From an uncultured Ruminococcus sp. (GTDB taxonomy: Bacteria > Bacillota > Clostridia > Oscillospirales > Acutalibacteraceae): a DNA stretch of 64,000 nucleotides. The position numbers and the translations under genes are program-made. Below are positions 1 to 7,777 of this stretch, in pieces. A model generated the notes under the pieces. It worked only from the letters and a program-made list of their open reading frames with translations, was not told where the DNA came from and ran no database searches. The stretch is from the NCBI GenBank assembly GCA_902802795.1, contig CADCNI010000007.1, forward strand, positions 62,001 to 126,000, written 5' to 3'. How positions within the stretch are numbered: position 1 is the first letter of the stretch; each line of letters opens with the position of its first letter.

Positions 1-55
1 CGTCTTGATTGCGATGTTTTTCAGTTTTTGAGAGTGCAGGATTTCCCGGCACTTA

Positions 56-1105
56 TCAGCCGACATAATAGAAGCCGTCGTCAGGAGCCGCACCGCCCAC
101 GGACTGAGGATCCGCTTCGAGCAGCACATTGATGAAGTCGGCAACCGCTTTCTGCATTTCGTCGCCGGTCTTGCAGACGATGTTGCAGTTGGGAATCGCC
201 TGCTTGGCAAGCGCTTCGTTGGGAATCACGCCGAGTGCCACGACATTGGCCACCGTGCCGTCAAGGTCATTCAGCGCCGAGTCGGAAGAAGCCGCGAAGT
301 CATTGAGGAAGGTCTTGAACGCGCCCTCGTTGTCCTTCAGCCAGTCGGCACGCACGATGACAACGCCCTGTGCCACAGGGGTTTCGCAGACCTTGTTCCA
401 CTCTGCCTGGAGGTCGGTCACGGTGAATTCCTTCTCCGCTTTCTTAAGCTGACCCTTGGCGGCGGTCGCCTTGGGTTCGGGAATCATGGCGGTTGTCACG
501 TCGCCGCTGACCAGCTTGGCGACAAGCTCATCCACGGTGAAGTCAAAGTTGACCTTCACATCAGCAAGATTGTTCTTCTGGATGAGGTAGTTGAGAATAT
601 ACTCGGGGTTTGCGCCCTGTGTGGAGGACGGCGCATAGATGGTCTTGCCCGCGAGATCAGCCACCGACTTGACCTGACCCGAGGTGTCAATCATATACAG
701 CACGCCGAGGGTGCTGACAGCCGCCACCTTGACATTGCCGCTCGTGACCTTGTAGAGCTTGGCAGCCAGATTGGTGGGAACGCAGGCAACGTCCACTTCG
801 CCGGAGGAGAGCTTCGCGACCATGGTGGTCGGCTCGTCCACATAATCCGCCACATAGGTGTTGACATACTTATTGTCGCCGTCGTTGTACGCGTCGGCAA
901 AGGTAGCCTTTTCGGTGGCGATCTTCGCCATGGAAACGCCGGTGGGGCCGATCAGCGCGCCCACCTTTACTTCGGTGGAGACGGTCTGTGCCTCTTTGAC
1001 ATCGCTTTTGGAAACGTCGTTCTTCTTGCCCGACTGGCAGGCTGCCATCGAGACGATCATTGCCAGCGACAGCACAGTCGCCGCAATCTTTGAAATTGTT
1101 TTCAT
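56..1105 (-). CDS. ABC transporter substrate-binding lipoprotein (NMT1/SsuA-like)
   Basis: The product is about 349 residues and begins with a lipoprotein signal: KTISK, a hydrophobic stretch, then a lipobox ending SMAAC. The mature part has the layout of NMT1/THI5/SsuA-type periplasmic-binding proteins for small organic or sulfur compounds (V-G-x-L-x-G-P-T-G near the N-terminus, then a segment like DLAGKTIYAPSSTQG). It should capture a ligand outside the membrane for an ABC importer. The start at 1105 is preceded by AGGAAGG; the open frame runs 24 codons further upstream, but no ribosome site supports that. Only about 55 bases remain downstream before the window edge, where permease and ATPase genes would be expected. 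The ligand cannot be told. Confidence 0.85.
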   Translation of the reverse strand: MKTISKIAATVLSLAMIVSMAACQSGKKNDVSKSDVKEAQTVSTEVKVGALIGPTGVSMAKIATEKATFADAYNDGDNKYVNTYVADYVDEPTTMVAKLSSGEVDVACVPTNLAAKLYKVTSGNVKVAAVSTLGVLYMIDTSGQVKSVADLAGKTIYAPSSTQGANPEYILNYLIQKNNLADVKVNFDFTVDELVAKLVSGDVTTAMIPEPKATAAKGQLKKAEKEFTVTDLQAEWNKVCETPVAQGVVIVRADWLKDNEGAFKTFLNDFAASSDSALNDLDGTVANVVALGVIPNEALAKQAIPNCNIVCKTGDEMQKAVADFINVLLEADPQSVGGAAPDDGFYYVG

Positions 1106-1179
1106 GTTCACAATTCCTTCCTGAAAATGATGATATTTTATTGCAAAGACAGACCTGCGTCCGCCTCTCAATAACAAAA

Positions 1180-1866
1180 TTATACCCGCTGCAAGCGCTC
1201 CATATCCAGCAGCAGGATTTTCTTGCCATCCCGCGCGATCATTCCCGATTCTTCGAGAAGCCCCAGCGCACGGTAGAGGGACGCGCGGGAGATATTCAGC
1301 CGCTTGGACAGCTCGACGCAGCTTTTCAGCCGTACCGTGGCAGCGCCGTCCTCGTCCACAAATTCATTGAGCAGATAATCGGCCAGCTTCTGCTCCGACG
1401 TCCCACGCGAAAGGGTGTGTATTTTCTGATTGAGAAACTTCACCCTGCCGCACAGGAACTGAAAACAGTTGACAGCCGCTGTAGGATACCGCTGCATGAT
1501 CTTCTCCATTTTTGGCGCTCCGATAAAAACGATCCGGCTGCGTCCTGCGGTTTTAGCGGACGTAAGGGGGATATTCCCCGTTCCCGTCAGCGCGGCGATA
1601 TCAAAAATCTCCCCCGCGCTGACCACATTGATCAGCACCGCGCCGCCGTCCTCCGCGTCGGAATAGATTCTGACCGACCCCATGACCACCACGGCAAACC
1701 GTCCCGCACGCAGCGCCGGAGGAATCAATTCGCCGCCGGAAAACTCACAGACCTCTGCGCCCGCGTCGCGTAAGAATGCACGCACCGTTTCATCGCTGCA
1801 TCCGTCGAATAAAAAACAACCCGCTATCCCTTTATCATCATTGGCATTAAATTCCGTTTTAACCAT
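1180..1866 (-). CDS. Crp/Fnr-family transcriptional regulator
   Basis: This is a 228-residue protein with an N-terminal cyclic-nucleotide-binding-like barrel (about 15-135) and a C-terminal winged helix (about 150-220). The recognition region reads LSKRLNISRASLYRAL, typical of the family. I see no Fnr-type cysteine cluster in the N-terminus, so the signal is unknown. It sits 75 bp upstream of the lipoprotein gene on the same strand and may control it. A perfect 9-bp inverted repeat with a 6-bp spacer lies 30 bp before its start, which suggests autoregulation. Confidence 0.88.
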   Translation of the reverse strand: MVKTEFNANDDKGIAGCFLFDGCSDETVRAFLRDAGAEVCEFSGGELIPPALRAGRFAVVVMGSVRIYSDAEDGGAVLINVVSAGEIFDIAALTGTGNIPLTSAKTAGRSRIVFIGAPKMEKIMQRYPTAAVNCFQFLCGRVKFLNQKIHTLSRGTSEQKLADYLLNEFVDEDGAATVRLKSCVELSKRLNISRASLYRALGLLEESGMIARDGKKILLLDMERLQRV

Positions 1867-1895
1867 TTAACTGCCTCCGATACTGAATTTTCTGA

Positions 1896-1919
1896 AAAGT
1901 GTATCAAATAATACACTTT
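1896..1919. promoter_or_regulatory. Putative Crp/Fnr-type operator
   Basis: AAAGTGTAT and ATACACTTT form a perfect 9-bp inverted repeat separated by CAAATA. The half-site spacing of 6 bp matches Crp/Fnr-family operators (for example TGTGA-N6-TCACA). It lies 30 bp upstream of the Crp/Fnr gene start, where it could overlap that gene's promoter, and about 120 bp from the divergent DUF1836 promoter. Binding is inferred. Confidence 0.65.
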
Positions 1920-2036
1920 CTAAAGAGATTATAACCACCTCTCCCCCATTTGTCAACCATTTTTTCTCAAATATTGTCAAAAATTTAACATTCGTCATAT
2001 TGCCCTAAAACGGGCGCACAATCTATGGAAATCTTC

Positions 2037-2066
2037 TTGCATTCCCCACCGAAAAGTGCTATAATA
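2037..2066 (+). promoter_or_regulatory. Promoter for the DUF1836 gene
   Basis: A -35 of TTGCCA (2037-2042) and a -10 of TATAAT (2061-2066) are separated by 18 bp, ending 34 bp before the coding start. Confidence 0.7.
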
Positions 2067-2100
2067 GAGACAACCAAGTGACGAATAAGAGGGATTTGCA

Positions 2101-2667
2101 TTGACGAACAACGATTTGGACGCGCTGCGGCAGTGGTGCGAGCGTCTCGCCTCCTTTGAGGTGGGGCAGTGGCAGGAGTGGCCGGACATCGACCTCTATA
2201 TGGACCAGGTGATCTCCTACCTCGAACGGTATATGAATTATTTCCGCATTTACGAGGGAGAAAAAATCATTACGCCCGCCATCATCAACAACAACACCAA
2301 GGACGGCGTGCTGCCCAAACCCGTGAAGAAAAAATACCCCCGCAGTCTGCTCAGCAATCTCCTGATGTTCTGCATCACGCGGCAGGTCTTGTCGGGGCAG
2401 GAACTGGCCGCTATGCTGCGGGAGCTGAACCAGACGGAGGATTTTTCCGAGATACACGCGCAGTTCGGGCAAACGCTGGAAACGGAGCTGCAAAAGACAC
2501 TGCAAATCGTAGCAGACGAAACCGACGAACTGAAAAACACCGACCGCCGCCAGCTCGCCCAAATCGCCATGAAGCTGTCTTTAGAGGCCTTTTCAGCGGG
2601 AACCATGGCGCGCAAAATTTTGGCCGAACTCGGCACCCCGTCGGAGAAAGCGGGAAATGAGGAGTAA
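2101..2667 (+). CDS. DUF1836 family protein
   Basis: The product is 188 residues with a TTG start preceded by GAGGG. It has the features of the DUF1836 family found in Firmicutes: an early region with MNYFRIYEGE, then NNNTKDGVLPKPVKKKYPRSLL, and a C-terminal helical part. The family is often treated as a possible DNA-binding or regulatory protein, but its function is not established. The gene stands alone, divergent from the Crp/Fnr gene, with its own promoter and terminator. Confidence 0.8.
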   Translation: MTNNDLDALRQWCERLASFEVGQWQEWPDIDLYMDQVISYLERYMNYFRIYEGEKIITPAIINNNTKDGVLPKPVKKKYPRSLLSNLLMFCITRQVLSGQELAAMLRELNQTEDFSEIHAQFGQTLETELQKTLQIVADETDELKNTDRRQLAQIAMKLSLEAFSAGTMARKILAELGTPSEKAGNEE

Positions 2668-2676
2668 AGGGTCAGT

Positions 2677-2718
2677 GTGAAACGTGAAATGTGAAGTGTG
2701 AAGTGTGAAATGTGAAAA
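2677..2718. repeat. Heptanucleotide tandem repeat (GTGAARY-type)
   Basis: Six 7-bp units follow each other exactly: GTGAAAC, GTGAAAT, GTGAAGT, GTGAAGT, GTGAAAT, GTGAAAA. They begin 9 bp after the DUF1836 stop codon and run into the terminator. Other heptad arrays with different units occur elsewhere in the window. Confidence 0.85.
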
Positions 2719-2721
2719 AAA

Positions 2722-2776
2722 CGGCAGGCTTGTCTCTTTTCATCCCATGAAAAAGACTCGCCTGCCGCTTTTTCTT
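2722..2776 (+). terminator. Intrinsic terminator after the DUF1836 gene
   Basis: CGGCAGGC pairs with GCCTGCCG across a loop that can itself fold (CTTTTTCAT-like arms), followed by CTTTTTCTTT. It is preceded by A-rich sequence, so it could also serve the opposing gene. Confidence 0.75.
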
Positions 2777-2805
2777 TAGCGTCCTGTGGCATTACGCATT
2801 GAATA

Positions 2806-3252
2806 TTATCTTACGGGGAAATCCGTCTGCACCTGCCGCCAGAACAGACGCAATGCTTCCAGTTCGCCGTTGTCGATAATCTTGACCCATTCCTTTGCCG
2901 CGCCGTAGGATTCGCCGCCCGATTCATTCCAAAAGAACAGGGTCAGCCGATGACGGTTGGGGGATTGGGTGCGTTTGAGCCGCAGATAAAAATTGGGTTC
3001 CGGGCCGCCGAAGCTGAATGCATGGACCCGACCGTCCTGGTATTCCGTCAGCAGCCTGACGACGCGTTCCACATCCACCGTTTGCAGGCAGGCCGCACGC
3101 CCCTCCTGCCAACGCCCGCCAATGCTTTTCCGGCAGGAGAGAACCAGCCAGTTCGCGTCATCGTCAAAGCCCTCGCCGGACGGGATTCTGTCGGGAAACT
3201 CATATCCCGTCACTTCCCATTCCATAAAATCCGCGCCTTGTTCCCATCGCAT
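2806..3252 (-). CDS. WapI-family immunity-like protein
   Basis: The product is 148 residues with the spacing of WapI-type immunity proteins: an initial EWEVTGYEFPD strand, then DANWLVLSCR, a central TVDVERVVRLLTEY helix, and PEPNFYLRLKR. Known members neutralise contact-dependent WapA/Rhs toxins. No toxin gene is visible nearby, so here it would be an orphan. The start at 3252 is preceded by GAGGTG at good spacing. The family call rests on pattern resemblance only. Confidence 0.5.
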   Translation of the reverse strand: MRWEQGADFMEWEVTGYEFPDRIPSGEGFDDDANWLVLSCRKSIGGRWQEGRAACLQTVDVERVVRLLTEYQDGRVHAFSFGGPEPNFYLRLKRTQSPNRHRLTLFFWNESGGESYGAAKEWVKIIDNGELEALRLFWRQVQTDFPVR

Positions 3253-3321
3253 CCGGTATCACCTCATCCTTTGCTTTCTCCGATGCATCCGAAAGCATGA
3301 TACACCCATCCATTGTTGACT

Positions 3322-3348
3322 TTACAATTACGAATTACGCATTACGCA
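3322..3348. repeat. Heptanucleotide tandem repeat (TTACGMA-type) overlapping the dgkA end
   Basis: Units TTACAA, TTACGAA, TTACGCA and TTACGCA lie head to tail. The last codons and stop of the minus-strand kinase gene (Met-Arg-Asn-Ala-stop) are written in this repeat. A related fragment, GCATTACGCATTGA, is at 2789-2802, and an inverted relative is at 63523-63543. Confidence 0.8.
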
Positions 3349-3775
3349 TTGATGTAATCCAGACTATTAAAACAACTGCCTCCGCCAGAATCGCCGCCGG
3401 GTGCCGGACAAAAAACCGCCCCATCGCCGCGAACGCGTCCGGCTGCCACAGAATCACAACGCCGCCGATCACCGAAGCGATTGCCGCGATCAGCACCGCC
3501 CCTGCCGCCATATCCTTGGCAGCGCCTGCTCGCTGACTGTATTCTCCCGTGCAGTTCACCGCACGCTCCACGGCGCTGTTCATGGCTTCGAGCGCAAGCA
3601 CCAGCGCACAGAGAATCACCAGCACGCCTGTCTCTGCCCGCGTCACTTTGAAAAAGGGCAGATAAACAAAAAGATGGAACGCAGCTCCCAGATGAAACCG
3701 GAAATTGCGTTCCTCTTTGACACAGAAAATGATTCCGCGAAACGCGTAAACAAACCCTTTCAAAAAATGCTTCAT
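3335..3775 (-). CDS. dgkA: Diacylglycerol/undecaprenol kinase family protein
   Basis: This integral-membrane kinase is about 146 residues from the chosen start. It has EERNFRFHLGAA and ALEAMNSAVERAVN, the conserved core of the DgkA family, whose Gram-positive members phosphorylate undecaprenol. The usual three membrane helices are visible, plus an additional C-terminal hydrophobic segment (about 100-146) that may be a PAP2-like or lineage-specific extension. The start at 3775 follows an AAGG site and lies 10 bp after the ybeY stop; a longer frame overlaps ybeY. Its last residues come from a heptad repeat. Confidence 0.82.
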   Translation of the reverse strand: MKHFLKGFVYAFRGIIFCVKEERNFRFHLGAAFHLFVYLPFFKVTRAETGVLVILCALVLALEAMNSAVERAVNCTGEYSQRAGAAKDMAAGAVLIAAIASVIGGVVILWQPDAFAAMGRFFVRHPAAILAEAVVLIVWITSMRNA

Positions 3776-3785
3776 CCGCTGCGCC

Positions 3786-4301
3786 TTATGTGAGATCTTC
3801 GTCCGCATTGGGCGCATAGCTTCCGTCGCGCGGCAGACCCAGCGACTGCATGACTTCCTCTTCCTTTTCTCTCATGCGCACCGCCTCGATACCGCCCTGT
3901 TCGTGGTCATACCCCAGCAAGTGCAGCATGGAATGCGCCGTGAGATAACCGATCTCACGCTGGAAAGAATGACCGTATCTTTTCGCCTGTTCCACGGCAA
4001 TCGGCACGCACAGCACGATGTCACCGAGCTGCTTTGCGCCGGTTGCGGGGTTGACGTCGTAATTGCCGTCGATGCCCAGCGGGAAAGACAGCACGTCGGT
4101 GGCGTTGTCATGATTGCGGTATTGCGCGTTGAGGCGCTGTATTTCTTCGGTGTCCACAAAGGAAACGCACACCTCGCACGAGCCGGGGATTTTTTCCATT
4201 TGCAGCACCGCGTTGCAGCATCTTCTGATGAGAAGCCGTATGCCTGTCGGAATTTTCACCGCCTTTTGACGGTCTACGATAATCACCTTTGTCTTATCCA
4301 T
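3786..4301 (-). CDS. ybeY: Endoribonuclease YbeY
   Basis: This is a 171-residue single-domain metalloprotein with the family signature H-S-M-L-H-L-L-G-Y-D-H, the three histidines of which bind the metal. YbeY acts in 16S rRNA 3' maturation and ribosome quality control. The upstream part has NATDVLSFPL, also typical. It lies between phoH (2-bp gap) and dgkA in a conserved Firmicutes gene order, so the three are probably one transcript. Confidence 0.95.
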   Translation of the reverse strand: MDKTKVIIVDRQKAVKIPTGIRLLIRRCCNAVLQMEKIPGSCEVCVSFVDTEEIQRLNAQYRNHDNATDVLSFPLGIDGNYDVNPATGAKQLGDIVLCVPIAVEQAKRYGHSFQREIGYLTAHSMLHLLGYDHEQGGIEAVRMREKEEEVMQSLGLPRDGSYAPNADEDLT

Positions 4302-4303
4302 TT

Positions 4304-5284
4304 TTAATGTTGACCTCCTTGCCTGTTATGTTCGTTTTTCTCGTTTTTTTCATATGCCTTGATAATATCCTGCACCAGCTTGTGACGCACTACGTCCCGT
4401 CCGTCAAACCGGACAATGGCGATGTCGTCGATGCCGCCGAGGATTCGGACGACCTGCGACAGTCCCGACTTTTTGCCGTCGGGCAGGTCGATCTGTGTAA
4501 TGTCTCCGTTAATCACCATCTTGGAGCGGAAGCCCAGACGGGTCAGAAACATCTTCATTTGTTCGCGGGAGGTATTCTGCGCCTCGTCCAGAATAATAAA
4601 GCTGTCATCGAGCGTGCGTCCGCGCATATAGGCCAGCGGCGCAACCTCGATGGTGCCGCGCTCAAGATATCGCTGGTAACTCTCCGCGCCCAGCATATCG
4701 TACAGCGCATCGTAAAGCGGTCGGAGATAGGGGTCGATCTTGGACTGAAGATCACCCGGCAGAAATCCCAGCTTCTCCCCCGCTTCCACGGCGGGACGCG
4801 TTAATATGATCCTGTCCACCTCACCCCGCCTCAATGCCGCGACAGCCATCGCGACAGCGAGGTAGGTTTTGCCCGTGCCGGCAGGTCCCACGCCGAATGT
4901 AATGGAATGTCCGGCAATCGCCTTGACATATTGGCTTTGTCCGATGGTTTTGGGCTTGATGGGCTTGCCCTTGGCGGTGATGCACACGCATTCGTCGGGC
5001 AGATTTTGCCAGAGCGAATCGCTGCCGTCCTCCACCAGCGAGATACAGTACCGGACCGATTGTTCATTGAGCGTGTCGCCTCGGTTCAGGACGGCCAGCA
5101 TGGCGTTGATGGCCCGCACCGCCCGCCTCACATCATCCTCCTCGCCCGAAATCCCGATTTCCGAGCCGCGCGTCACAATGCTGATGCGGAAGGTTCTCTC
5201 CAGCAGTCGGACGTTTTCGTCAAAGCTGCCGAAAAGGCTGACAGTATGCTCCAATCTGTCGATATGCACAGATTCCTCGTACAA
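4304..5284 (-). CDS. phoH: PhoH family ATPase
   Basis: This cytosolic ATPase has a KH-like N-terminal part and a P-loop domain. Walker A is GPAGTGKTYLA and Walker B is FIILDEAQN. PhoH-type proteins are linked to RNA metabolism and commonly precede ybeY. I prefer the TTG at 5284 as start because GAGAGGAG lies about 10 nt before it and the resulting N-terminus matches the family length, with about 15 residues before the SLFGSFDEN segment. An ATG at 5323 in frame would add 13 residues without a clear ribosome site. Confidence 0.92.
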   Translation of the reverse strand: MYEESVHIDRLEHTVSLFGSFDENVRLLERTFRISIVTRGSEIGISGEEDDVRRAVRAINAMLAVLNRGDTLNEQSVRYCISLVEDGSDSLWQNLPDECVCITAKGKPIKPKTIGQSQYVKAIAGHSITFGVGPAGTGKTYLAVAMAVAALRRGEVDRIILTRPAVEAGEKLGFLPGDLQSKIDPYLRPLYDALYDMLGAESYQRYLERGTIEVAPLAYMRGRTLDDSFIILDEAQNTSREQMKMFLTRLGFRSKMVINGDITQIDLPDGKKSGLSQVVRILGGIDDIAIVRFDGRDVVRHKLVQDIIKAYEKNEKNEHNRQGGQH

Positions 5285-5323
5285 AGCAAAAAGACTCCTC
5301 TCACAAATGGGTGGATACCACAT

Positions 5324-5826
5324 GAAATCAGTGAAAATTCTTAAAGATACGCTGACCTGACCGGCAAACTATGACGCGTGAGCGAAAACGCGCCGCAACA
5401 TTCACCGCCAGCATCAGGATAATAAAAAATTTTACTTAGGTATTATATCACAGAAATTCGGAATAGTCACTATATTTTTGAAAATATTTCAGAAAATTTA
5501 TTGTTTTTTCATATTTTTTTGCTCCTTGCTAACTAATCTCACGCAATCCCTTGCGTTTTCATTCCGTTTCTTCCAATTTGTCGACGTCTGTCGAAAAAAG
5601 TTGTGCGCTTTGCATGACGGGGCTTTTTCGTCTGACACAGCCGTCTTTCTGCGGCAGGGAGGCGCTGTCATTAAAATTTACAAAATATTTTAAGATATCC
5701 CTCTGCATTTCTTCATGTGAAAAACGCATTTTTTGCCGTGTGAGGTTTAAAACCGACGAAGAATATGGTATAATATGTGAAATTGACCTGATTAAAAATC
5801 CAAACCATTAAAAGAGGTATCTTTGC
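5324..5826. other. AT-rich divergent intergenic region between phoH and typA
   Basis: About 500 bp carry no convincing gene. For the minus strand a TATAAT is seen as ATTATA at 5442-5447, a candidate -10 for phoH-ybeY-dgkA, with only a weak -35. The middle (5460-5720) is AT-rich, with short frames rich in Phe that look non-coding. The plus-strand typA promoter is at the right edge. Confidence 0.6.
5766..5774 (+). promoter_or_regulatory. Extended -10 promoter for typA
   Basis: TGGTATAAT is an extended -10 (TG-n-TATAAT) located 52 bp before the typA start. The -35 region is poor, as is usual when an extended -10 is present. Confidence 0.6.
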
Positions 5827-7653
5827 ATGAGTGTTACATCACAGGAAAGACTCAGAAACATAGCCATTGTCGCCCACGTCGATCACGGCAAGACCACGCT
5901 GGTGGATCAGCTCCTTCGTCAGAGCGGCATTTTCCGTGAAAATGAAGCCGTCGCGGAGCGCGTCATGGACTCCGGCGATCTTGAACGTGAACGCGGCATC
6001 ACCATCCTCTCCAAGCAGACCGCCGTTATGTACAAGGGCGTAAAGATCAACATTATCGACACCCCCGGCCATGCTGATTTCGGCGGCGAGGTGGAGCGCA
6101 TTCTCATGATGGTGGACGGCATTCTCCTGCTGGTGGACGCGTTTGAGGGCTGCATGCCGCAGACCCGCTTCGTTCTCAAAAAGGCGCTCGGACTCGGCAA
6201 AAAGCCGATTGTCGTCATCAACAAGATCGACCGTCCCGGCGCGCGTCCCGCGGAAGTCATCGACGAAATCCTCGACCTCTTTATCGACCTCGGCGCCAAC
6301 GAGGACCAGCTGGAATTCCCTGTGGTCTACGCTTCAGGGCGCGACGGCTATTCCTCCCTCGACGCGGACAACATGGGCACCGATATGACCGCGCTGTTTG
6401 AAACCATTCTCAGCGAAGTACCCGCTCCGATGGGTGACGAGGAAGCGCCGGCGCAGGTGCTTTTCTCCAACATCGACTACGATGATTATGTGGGAAGAAT
6501 CGGCATCGGACGCGTGGAGCGCGGCAGCATCAAAACCGGTCAGCCGCTGGTACTCTGTCACCGTGACGGCACCAACCAGAATGTCAGAATCGGCAAGCTG
6601 TATCAGTTTGAGGGGCTGCGCCGCGTGGAAGCGGAAACCGCTTCTGTGGGCGACATCATCGCCGTGTCGGGTCTGACCGAACTTAACATAGGCGAAACCG
6701 CCTGCGACCCAGAAACCGTGGAGCCGCTGCCTTTCATCAAGATCGACGAGCCGACCGTTTCCATGATGTTCATGGTCAATAACTCCCCCTTTGCGGGGCG
6801 CGAGGGCAAATACGTCACCAGCCGCAATATCCGCGACCGTCTTTTTAAAGAGGTGGAAACCAACGTCGCCATGCGCGTGGAAGAAACCGACACCACCGAC
6901 TGCTTCAAGGTTTCGGGACGTGGCGAACTGCACCTCTCTATCCTGATTGAAACCATGCGCCGCCAGAATTTTGAGTTTCAGGTGTCCCGTCCGCAGGTGA
7001 TCTATAAAGAGGTGGGCGGCAAGAAGTGTGAGCCGATGGAACTGCTCATGATCGAGGTGCCGCAGGATTATGTCGGCGCGGTCATGGAGAAGCTCGGCAC
7101 CCGCAAGGCGGAGATGCTCAACATGGATACCCGTGAAAGCGGCATTACCCATCTGGAATTCCGCATTCCCGCACGCGGTCTGATGGGCTACCGCTCCGAA
7201 TTCCTCACCGACACCAACGGCAACGGCATCATGAACCATATCTTTGACGGCTACGAGCCTTACAAGGGCGACATTGTGGTGCGCCAGCAGGGCAGCCTGA
7301 TCGCGCATGAAACGGGAGAAGCCACCGCCTACGGTCTGTGGAATTCCCAGGAACGCGGACGCATGTTCATTGGTCCCAACGTGCCTGTCTATGAGGGGAT
7401 GATCGTCGGCGCGTCTCCCAAATCGGAGGACATCGTGGTCAACGTCTGCAAGAAGAAGCACGTCACCAACACCCGCGCCGCCGGTTCCGATGAAGCGCTC
7501 CGCCTTGTTCCCCACACGGTGCTTAGTCTGGAGCAATGCCTTGAATTCATTGCGGACGATGAATTGGTAGAGGTCACGCCAAAATCCATCCGCATGCGCA
7601 AGGTTATCCTCGACAAGTCGCTGCGCATGAAAGCGTGGAGCAAAACCAAGTAA
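5827..7653 (+). CDS. typA: Translational GTPase TypA/BipA
   Basis: The 608-residue protein has the elongation-factor GTPase layout. The P-loop is AHVDHGKT (about 16-23), switch II is DTPGHADF, and NKID is the G4 motif. Domain 2, EF-G-like domains III/V and the BipA-specific C-terminal domain follow. It binds ribosomes and helps 50S maturation and stress adaptation. The length is normal. An AAAGAGG site precedes the ATG. It is monocistronic, with its own promoter and a terminator shared with the opposing polysaccharide operon. Confidence 0.97.
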   Translation: MSVTSQERLRNIAIVAHVDHGKTTLVDQLLRQSGIFRENEAVAERVMDSGDLERERGITILSKQTAVMYKGVKINIIDTPGHADFGGEVERILMMVDGILLLVDAFEGCMPQTRFVLKKALGLGKKPIVVINKIDRPGARPAEVIDEILDLFIDLGANEDQLEFPVVYASGRDGYSSLDADNMGTDMTALFETILSEVPAPMGDEEAPAQVLFSNIDYDDYVGRIGIGRVERGSIKTGQPLVLCHRDGTNQNVRIGKLYQFEGLRRVEAETASVGDIIAVSGLTELNIGETACDPETVEPLPFIKIDEPTVSMMFMVNNSPFAGREGKYVTSRNIRDRLFKEVETNVAMRVEETDTTDCFKVSGRGELHLSILIETMRRQNFEFQVSRPQVIYKEVGGKKCEPMELLMIEVPQDYVGAVMEKLGTRKAEMLNMDTRESGITHLEFRIPARGLMGYRSEFLTDTNGNGIMNHIFDGYEPYKGDIVVRQQGSLIAHETGEATAYGLWNSQERGRMFIGPNVPVYEGMIVGASPKSEDIVVNVCKKKHVTNTRAAGSDEALRLVPHTVLSLEQCLEFIADDELVEVTPKSIRMRKVILDKSLRMKAWSKTK

Positions 7654-7693
7654 TTTCTTTCACCGCCTAATGACTGCTCATTCCGGGCGAACA

Positions 7694-7736
7694 AAAAAAG
7701 AACCGGCACTTATGAAAGTTCCGGTTCTTTTTTTCG
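7694..7736. terminator. Bidirectional intrinsic terminator
   Basis: AAAGAACCGG pairs with CCGGTTCTTT with A-run and T-run on either side, so it can end typA on the plus strand and the long polysaccharide operon on the minus strand. It lies between the convergent gene ends at 7653 and 7778. Confidence 0.88.
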
Positions 7737-7777
7737 GTCTAGGTAAATCTATTCTGTTATTTGATTGACAATTCGTA

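Noticed and set aside
1-55. Possible start of the next ABC-transporter gene on the minus strand
   Set aside because: Only about 17 codons are visible and no start codon with a clear ribosome site could be chosen, so it is not listed as a feature.
2677-2718. Regularly spaced repeats considered as a CRISPR array
   Set aside because: The units are 7 bp, contiguous and without unique spacers; no cas genes are nearby. No CRISPR array was found anywhere in the window.
6334-7536. A 400-codon minus-strand frame opposite typA
   Set aside because: It has His/Val-rich antisense composition without a ribosome site; typA is certain on the plus strand.
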